Part shown: in pieces, positions 1 through 5,700 of the stretch
How the letters are laid out: each line of letters starts with the position of its first letter
Numbering within the stretch: position 1 is the first letter of the stretch
Assembly: GCA_955651735.1 (NCBI GenBank)
Contig: CATPAM010000069.1
Span: 1-5,700, forward strand
Direction of reading: 5' to 3'
Length of the DNA stretch: 5,700 bases
From: Candidatus Acidiferrales bacterium
Lineage (GTDB): Bacteria > Acidobacteriota > Terriglobia > Acidiferrales > UBA7541
The notes under the pieces: model-generated
What the model saw: only the letters and a program-made list of their open reading frames with translations
Databases searched by the model: none
Told to the model about the DNA's origin: nothing
Program-made: the position numbers and the translations under genes

Positions 1-2069
<2,069 letters not shown>

Positions 2070-2098
2070 GGTTCACGACCTCTTGCAAATGGCGTTAT

Positions 2099-2173
2099 TT
2101 TGTTGCGGTTGCCGTTCGACGCAACCGGTCAGAGTCCAGCGTGAATTAAGGAAGATACCACAACCGCAACAAA
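2099..2173. repeat. Perfect 13-bp inverted repeat in the divergent icd / CxxC-gene intergenic region
   Basis: The left arm TTTGTTGCGGTTG (2099-2111) and right arm CAACCGCAACAAA (2161-2173) are exact reverse complements separated by 49 nt. The right arm ends 29 nt before the -10 box of the rightward gene, so it lies at roughly -42 to -54 from the expected start of transcription. The left arm lies in the probable untranslated leader of icd. Possible roles are paired binding sites for a regulator of both divergent genes, or a long-range stem in an icd leader RNA if transcription starts far enough upstream. I do not recognise the motif as the site of a known regulator. Confidence 0.5.
2106..2127. 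repeat. Small hairpin sharing the left arm of the larger inverted repeat
   Basis: CGGTTGC (2106-2112) pairs with GCAACCG (2121-2127) across an 8-nt loop. It uses most of the same bases as the left arm of the 13-bp inverted repeat, so in RNA the two structures would exclude each other. As DNA, it is a third copy of a GGTTGC-type core within about 70 bp. It lies in the probable icd leader. Confidence 0.4.
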
Positions 2174-2202
2174 TCCCACGCGCTGCCGGAAAAGCGCTTA
2201 GG

Positions 2203-2208
2203 TATAAT
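2203..2208 (+). promoter_or_regulatory. Probable -10 box of the CxxC-protein gene promoter
   Basis: TATAAT matches the sigma-70 consensus exactly and sits 31 nt before the start codon at 2240, leaving a leader of about 25 nt. No good TTGACA lies 16-18 bp upstream (the stretch is GC-rich), so the promoter may depend on an activator, perhaps acting at the nearby inverted-repeat arm at 2161-2173. The -10 is seen; the activator is inference. Confidence 0.55.
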
Positions 2209-2239
2209 CCCAAGAGGTATCGGCGAAAGGAGAGATCAC

Positions 2240-2596
2240 ATGATGATCGATTGGAACGAGTATCACAAGCAGATCGGCGCCACCCTGGGTGAATTGATGA
2301 AGCTGAGCCCGGACACCGTCCGCGGCTACCAAACGCTCAGTGCCGCAAATGCCAAAACGGGCAAGCTTGATGAGAAAACGCGCCAGTTAATCTCGCTAGC
2401 CGTTGCGGTCACGACCCGATGCGACGGTTGCATCGTTGTGCACAGCGAAGCGGCGTTGAAGACCGGAGCGACAAAAGAAGAAATTGCCGAGGCGCTTGGC
2501 GTCGCGGTGGCCATGAATGCCGGAGCCGCGCTCATCTATTCCACGCGCGTGCTCGACGCCCTCAATGCTAAGAGCGCCCAAGCTCGCACGGCGTAA
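2240..2596 (+). CDS. Carboxymuconolactone decarboxylase / AhpD-family protein with CxxC motif
   Basis: A 118-residue all-helical protein of the carboxymuconolactone decarboxylase-like superfamily. The core fits the family: DEKTRQLISLAVAVTTRCDGCIVVH with Cys61, Cys64 and His68, then AALKTGATKEEIAEAL and an alanine-rich helix (84-99). In AhpD-type members the CxxC pair and the histidine are the redox and proton-relay residues used in peroxide reduction. In the true 4-carboxymuconolactone decarboxylase this cysteine pair is not typical, so a thiol redox or peroxidase role is more likely here than aromatic catabolism. There is no signal peptide. The start is ATG at 2240 after AAGGAG (2227-2232); an adjacent in-frame ATG at 2243 is equally possible. 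It is a single-gene unit, divergent from icd and convergent with the glutamine synthetase gene. The exact substrate cannot be told from sequence, and no ahpC partner is in the window. Confidence 0.87.
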   Translation: MMIDWNEYHKQIGATLGELMKLSPDTVRGYQTLSAANAKTGKLDEKTRQLISLAVAVTTRCDGCIVVHSEAALKTGATKEEIAEALGVAVAMNAGAALIYSTRVLDALNAKSAQARTA

Positions 2597-2604
2597 ATTC
2601 CATC

Positions 2605-2630
2605 GTGTGGCGCAGCATGCGCCGCCACAC
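2605..2630. terminator. Hairpin between convergent genes, possible bidirectional terminator
   Basis: GTGTGGCG (2605-2612) pairs with CGCCACAC (2623-2630) around a 10-nt loop. It lies 8 nt after the stop of the CxxC gene and 9 nt after the glutamine synthetase stop read from the other strand, filling the 43-nt convergent gap. Neither side has a clear T tract (only a weak ATTT on the minus strand), so it is not a textbook intrinsic terminator, but position and symmetry fit a shared transcription end or 3' stabiliser. Confidence 0.5.
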
Positions 2631-2639
2631 AAGTCCGCT

Positions 2640-4070
2640 CTAAAACAAGTTCCACAAGAACTGGTTGTAGACCTCATGGTGGAACTGCACCTCGGGCGCT
2701 TTGACGACCGTGCCGAGCTGCCGCGGGCAGCGGTCCGCAGACGCGCGCTTCAGCTCGGCGTAGCGCCCCTTCACGTCGGCGCCAAACAATTTGGTCGTCC
2801 AATCGGCTTTCTCGAAGTTGTCGATGGCGCTGTAAATGTTGTCCGGCAAATAGCGCTGCGCCTGGCGCAGGTTCTTAATTTTAGCGGTTTCCCCGTCGAG
2901 GCCGGTCTTGAAGATGGAATACATCACCATATAAGGATTGGCGTCGGGGGCGACGGCGCGAACCTCCGTCCGCATGCTGCGTTCGTTGCCGATGGGGATG
3001 CGCACCATTGCTCCGCGGTCGACCGGTGAGGCCTTCAACTGATTTGGCGCTTCGAAATGAGGATCGAGCCGGCGATACGCATTGACGCTCGAGTTGAATA
3101 GGAGGCAAATATCATTGCCGTGGGTCAGGATACGGTCCACGAACTCCCAGCCCAACTTGCTGAGCTTCTCCTCGCCCTTCGGATCCCAGAAAAGATTCTT
3201 GCCGCTCTTGCTGATCGAAACGTTGGTGTGCATGCCGCTGCCGTTCACGCCCACGACGGGCTTGGGGAGAAAACATGCGCTAAGCCCCATATTCGTGGCT
3301 ACCTGGCGGCAGATCAGCTTGTAAAGCTGAATTTGATCTGCAGCAGCGACCACCTCTCCATAGCCATAGTTGATCTCGAATTGTGACGGCGCGACTTCCG
3401 GATGATCTTTCTCGTTCTGAAAACCCATGGCGCGCTGCACTTCCGCGCTGGTGTCGATGAACGTGCGCAACGGATCGCCCGGCAACGAATGATAGTAGCC
3501 GCCGGTGTTGACGTACTCAAATTTGAGCGTCTCATGATAGCGGCGCTCGGCGTCGGAACCTTTGAACAGAAACCCTTCGATTTCGTTGGCGGCGTTGAGC
3601 GTGTAACCTCTCTTTTCGTGCAGATCGTCGGCATAGCCTTTCAGGAGTCCGCGAATGTCCGCAGAATATGGCGTGCCATCTTTATCGATTACCTGCCCGA
3701 AAACCAGAATCTTTCCGGAACCGAACACGTCCGCGGGGGCCCAATAGAACGCGCCCCAGTCCATGGCCAGCCGCAAATCGCTTTCGCGCTGGGCAGTAAA
3801 TCCGCGGATCGAGGAGCCGTCGAACGTCAGGTTGTCCCAGCTCTTGATCAAAAACTTCTTGTCGTAATCGAGCATGTGCAAGCGGCCTTCGAGGTCGCTG
3901 AACAGCACGGTTACGGCCTTGATGCGCTTCTCGTCGGCCAAATACTTAATGCGCTCCTCTTGCACTTTGTGCGGCGCGACGCGATCCAAGCGCTGCTTCT
4001 TGGCCTTGAGGTTCAGCTCTTCCAATTCATCGTACGGGAGCGCCAAAAAATTACGCAGTTCGGTCGACAT
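2640..4070 (-). CDS. glnA: Glutamine synthetase, type I-like variant with extended N-terminus
   Basis: ATP-dependent joining of ammonium and glutamate to make glutamine, the main ammonium-assimilation step; cytoplasmic. The 476-residue product has an N-terminal beta-grasp domain with FDGSS (83-87). The catalytic domain contains Glu163 and Glu165 (NEIEGF), Glu225 and Glu232 (EVAPSQFE), and VNGSGMH with His281. It also holds NAYRRL with Arg333/Arg334, Glu340 in HFEAP, DRGAMVRIP with Arg352 and Arg357, and TEVR with Glu369 and Arg371. These match the metal, ATP and glutamate ligands of type I enzymes. Two features are unusual: about 30 extra charged residues before the usual first strand, and absence of the segment holding the adenylylated tyrosine (KNLYDLPPEE in E. 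coli). Here IKNLRQAQRYLPDNIYSAI (398-416) runs straight into the next helix. The ATG at 4070 is preferred because GAGGAG lies just before it. A related GlnA-like gamma-glutamyl ligase cannot be fully excluded, but the ligand set is complete. Confidence 0.92.
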   Translation of the reverse strand: MSTELRNFLALPYDELEELNLKAKKQRLDRVAPHKVQEERIKYLADEKRIKAVTVLFSDLEGRLHMLDYDKKFLIKSWDNLTFDGSSIRGFTAQRESDLRLAMDWGAFYWAPADVFGSGKILVFGQVIDKDGTPYSADIRGLLKGYADDLHEKRGYTLNAANEIEGFLFKGSDAERRYHETLKFEYVNTGGYYHSLPGDPLRTFIDTSAEVQRAMGFQNEKDHPEVAPSQFEINYGYGEVVAAADQIQLYKLICRQVATNMGLSACFLPKPVVGVNGSGMHTNVSISKSGKNLFWDPKGEEKLSKLGWEFVDRILTHGNDICLLFNSSVNAYRRLDPHFEAPNQLKASPVDRGAMVRIPIGNERSMRTEVRAVAPDANPYMVMYSIFKTGLDGETAKIKNLRQAQRYLPDNIYSAIDNFEKADWTTKLFGADVKGRYAELKRASADRCPRQLGTVVKAPEVQFHHEVYNQFLWNLF

Positions 4071-4073
4071 GAG

Positions 4074-4079
4074 TCTCCT
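4074..4079 (-). promoter_or_regulatory. Ribosome binding site that fixes the glutamine synthetase start
   Basis: On the minus strand GAGGAG (with T before it) lies 4-5 nt ahead of the ATG at 4070-4068. A TTG four codons further upstream (4082) is in frame, but starting there would place this Shine-Dalgarno sequence inside the coding region, so the ATG is the better start. Confidence 0.75.
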
Positions 4080-4120
4080 CAAAATGAGTTGTGAATAAAT
4101 TCGGCGGAGAAATCCGGGAC

Positions 4121-4136
4121 GGCAAATTCACGGCCA
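4121..4136 (-). promoter_or_regulatory. Sigma-54 (RpoN)-type promoter candidate for the glutamine synthetase gene
   Basis: Read on the minus strand, TGGCCGTGAATTTGCC has GG and GC separated by exactly 10 nt, the defining -24/-12 spacing, with TGGC and TTGC intact; only the bases at the ACG part of the consensus differ. Transcription would begin near 4110, leaving a leader of about 40 nt before the ATG at 4070. Sigma-54 control is well established for glnA in enterobacteria, where NtrC is the activator. No clear NtrC-type palindrome is visible upstream. The match is seen; function is inferred. Confidence 0.5.
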
Positions 4137-4241
4137 TGTAGCCATTAAGGTATCGCGCTGTGTTTGCAAGCGTCAAATCGGAAGACCCATTTCCATCAGC
4201 AGAAAAACAAATCGAATCAATCACTTTTTCAAAATCTGCAG

Positions 4242-4268
4242 GTTCGCGTCCGGAGACGGGCCGCGAAC
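4242..4268 (-). terminator. Terminator-like hairpin after the inositol-3-phosphate synthase gene
   Basis: GTTCGCG (4242-4248) pairs with CGCGAAC (4262-4268), and an inner CCG/CGG (4250-4252 with 4257-4259) extends the stem past a small internal loop. On the minus strand it begins 5 nt after the stop codon of the upstream gene and is followed by a short imperfect T run (GATTTTG). It would separate that transcript from the glutamine synthetase gene. Confidence 0.5.
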
Positions 4269-4273
4269 TCCCG

Positions 4274-5587
4274 TCAGTCGTAATATTCCTGACCCAAGTG
4301 CGTGATCAGGCCCTCTCCCATCATCCAGCGCAAGGTGTTTTTCAGTTTCATCAACTGAATGAACAAATCGTGCTCCGGATACAAACCCGGCGCGGTCATC
4401 GGCGACTTGAAGTAAAAGCTTAGCCACTCCTGGATGCCGCGCATCCCGGCGCGCTGCGCCAAATCCAGGAACAAAACCAGATCCAGCACAATCGGCGCCG
4501 CAAGAATTGAATCCCGGCACAAAAAATCCACTTTGATCTGCATGGGATAACCAAGCCAGCCGAAGATGTCGATGTTGTCCCAACCTTCTTTGTTATCGCC
4601 GCGCGGCGGATAATAGTTGATGCGCACTTTGTGGAAGACATTGCTATACAGCACGGGATAGAGCTGCGGCTGCAAAATATACTCGAGCGCGCCCAGCTTC
4701 GATTCTTCCTTTGTCTTGAAGGATCCGGGATCATCGAGCACTTCGCCGTCGCGATTGCCTAAAATATTGGTCGAGTACCATCCTTGCAGCCCGAGCATGC
4801 GCGCCTTGAACGCCGGCGCGAGCACCGTCTTCATCATGGTCTGCCCGGTCTTGAAGTCCTTGCCGCAAATCGCCACGTTGTGCTCGAGCGCAAGCTGCTG
4901 GATTGCCGGAATGTCCACGGTCAGGTTCGGCGCACCATTCGCGAAAGGCACCCCGCTGGTTACCGAAGCCCAGGCATACAGCATCGATGGCGCAATCGCC
5001 GGATGATTGGCCTTCATGGCTTCGACAAATTTCTCCGGAGTCGAGTGCACCTCTTCCGGCTTGATAAACACTTCCGTCGAACCGCACCAGCAGGTCACCA
5101 AACGAGAGACACGCTTGGTCTTGCGAAAATTCTCGATGTCGTCCTTGATCTGCAGCGCCAGGTCGTATTTGCTCTTGCCCTTCTTAACGTACGTGCCGTC
5201 GAGCCTTCTTACGTACTCGCGGTCGAACGCCGCCTTCATCGGCGAAATGCCGGAAAGAAACGGCTTCACCTTTTCCAAATCGTTTTCGCTTAGCACGCCG
5301 GCTTTGCTCGCCGCCTGATAGGCGTTGTCTTTGAATATGTCCCAGCCGCCGAACACCAGGTCTTTAAGGTCGCTGAGCGGGACAAATTTCTTGATCAGCG
5401 GCGAGCGCCCGTCCGTGCGCTTTCCCAGGCGAATCGTGCTGAGCTGCGTCAGCGAGCCCACCGGCTGCGCCTTGGCTTTGCGCACCAACTCCACGCCGGC
5501 CATGAAGGTTGTGCTGACCGCGCCCATTCCCGGCAACAGCACGCCCAACTTGCCCTTCGGCGGCGCAATCTTCCCTGGTTTTTCCAT
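4274..5587 (-). CDS. ino1: Inositol-3-phosphate synthase (myo-inositol-1-phosphate synthase)
   Basis: NAD-dependent isomerisation of D-glucose 6-phosphate to 1D-myo-inositol 3-phosphate, the committed step to inositol, inositol lipids and some solutes or thiols. The 437-residue product starts with a Rossmann segment, GVLLPGMGAVSTTF (15-28). The family blocks follow in order: PFANGAPN (214-221), GKDFKTGQTMMKT (242-254), STNILGNRDG (272-281) with the lysine-rich FKTKEESK (290-297), and HKVRI (319-323). Next come GWDNIDIFGWLGYPMQIKV (335-353) and CRDSILAAPIVLDL (357-370). Lysines in the GQT and KTKEESK blocks sit where catalytic lysines occur in the family. It is shorter than the eukaryotic enzymes (over 500) and longer than the mycobacterial one (about 370). 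The glycine loop reads GMGAVS rather than the GGNNGS type. The ATG at 5587 follows AAGGAG with a short 4-5 nt spacer. It is probably transcribed alone or with genes beyond the right edge; 203 nt and a hairpin separate it from the glutamine synthetase gene. Confidence 0.88.
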   Translation of the reverse strand: MEKPGKIAPPKGKLGVLLPGMGAVSTTFMAGVELVRKAKAQPVGSLTQLSTIRLGKRTDGRSPLIKKFVPLSDLKDLVFGGWDIFKDNAYQAASKAGVLSENDLEKVKPFLSGISPMKAAFDREYVRRLDGTYVKKGKSKYDLALQIKDDIENFRKTKRVSRLVTCWCGSTEVFIKPEEVHSTPEKFVEAMKANHPAIAPSMLYAWASVTSGVPFANGAPNLTVDIPAIQQLALEHNVAICGKDFKTGQTMMKTVLAPAFKARMLGLQGWYSTNILGNRDGEVLDDPGSFKTKEESKLGALEYILQPQLYPVLYSNVFHKVRINYYPPRGDNKEGWDNIDIFGWLGYPMQIKVDFLCRDSILAAPIVLDLVLFLDLAQRAGMRGIQEWLSFYFKSPMTAPGLYPEHDLFIQLMKLKNTLRWMMGEGLITHLGQEYYD

Positions 5588-5700
5588 TCCGCTCCTTCTT
5601 GAGCTCGGAACTTTTGCACACGCTCGGTCGGCGGGCCTTGCTGCCCATGAAAGAGGGTCTCTCAGTCACAGCGAGGACCAACGCCGCCCCTCCACTGCAC
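5588..5700. other. Upstream region of the inositol-3-phosphate synthase gene
   Basis: No coding frame here is convincing. Apart from the AAGGAG ribosome binding site next to the ATG at 5587, I see only a tiny symmetrical AGAG-GGT-CTCT element near 5652-5662 and no clear -10/-35 pair. The promoter may lie beyond the window edge. Confidence 0.4.

Noticed and set aside
2152..2160. Extended -10-like TGGTATCTT on the minus strand as an icd promoter.
   Set aside because: There is no -35 at the right distance and only a partial -10 match; too weak to call.
4071..4082. A TTG start at 4082 adding four residues to the glutamine synthetase.
   Set aside because: It would use the Shine-Dalgarno bases as codons; the ATG at 4070 with GAGGAG before it is better.
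3402..4094. A 230-codon open frame on the plus strand opposite the glutamine synthetase gene.
   Set aside because: It is antisense to a gene with a complete catalytic motif set, has no family motif or good ribosome binding site, and such frames are common opposite GC-rich genes.
4147..4176. Possible sigma-70 promoter on the minus strand: TTGACG (4176-4171), 18-bp spacer, TACCTT (4152-4147).
   Set aside because: The -35 is good but the -10 matches at only three of six positions, so it is not listed as a feature; it could be a second, weaker promoter.
4784..5293. A 169-codon open frame on the plus strand opposite the inositol-3-phosphate synthase gene.
   Set aside because: It is a shadow of conserved coding sequence; its composition (many Arg and His) is typical of an antisense frame.

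Overview
The window is an ordinary bacterial chromosomal segment of central carbon and nitrogen metabolism. It carries five protein genes and no mobile element, CRISPR array, tRNA or rRNA that I can see. The DNA is moderately GC-rich. The combination of a cyanobacterial-style long NADP isocitrate dehydrogenase, a non-canonical glutamine synthetase with a long N-terminal arm, and a bacterial inositol-3-phosphate synthase fits a deep-branching soil-type bacterium. Acidobacteriota is my best guess; this is inference from protein style, not a database match.

Layout: (1) Positions 1-604, minus strand: N-terminal two thirds of an NAD-type malate dehydrogenase (mdh), cut by the window edge. (2) 648-2069, minus: complete isocitrate dehydrogenase (icd). 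It lies 43 nt upstream of mdh in the same direction, so icd-mdh is probably one TCA-cycle transcript. (3) 2070-2239: divergent intergenic region with a perfect 13-bp inverted repeat, a nested hairpin, and a good -10 box reading right. (4) 2240-2596, plus: small carboxymuconolactone decarboxylase/AhpD-family protein with a CxxC motif. (5) 2597-2639: short convergent gap filled by a hairpin. (6) 2640-4070, minus: glutamine synthetase (glnA-type). (7) 4071-4273: intergenic region with a sigma-54-like promoter for the glutamine synthetase and a terminator-like hairpin just after the gene upstream. (8) 4274-5587, minus: inositol-3-phosphate synthase. (9) 5588-5700: its upstream leader, in which I recognise only the ribosome binding site.

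How the genes fit together: Icd makes 2-oxoglutarate, the carbon skeleton for nitrogen assimilation. Mdh regenerates oxaloacetate. Glutamine synthetase fixes ammonium onto glutamate, which derives from 2-oxoglutarate. Inositol-3-phosphate synthase draws glucose 6-phosphate into inositol compounds. The CxxC protein may be a small redox or peroxide-defence enzyme. I do not see an undescribed multi-gene system. The points most worth a second look are the sigma-54-like site before the glutamine synthetase gene, the unusual architecture of that enzyme, and the symmetrical elements between icd and the CxxC gene.
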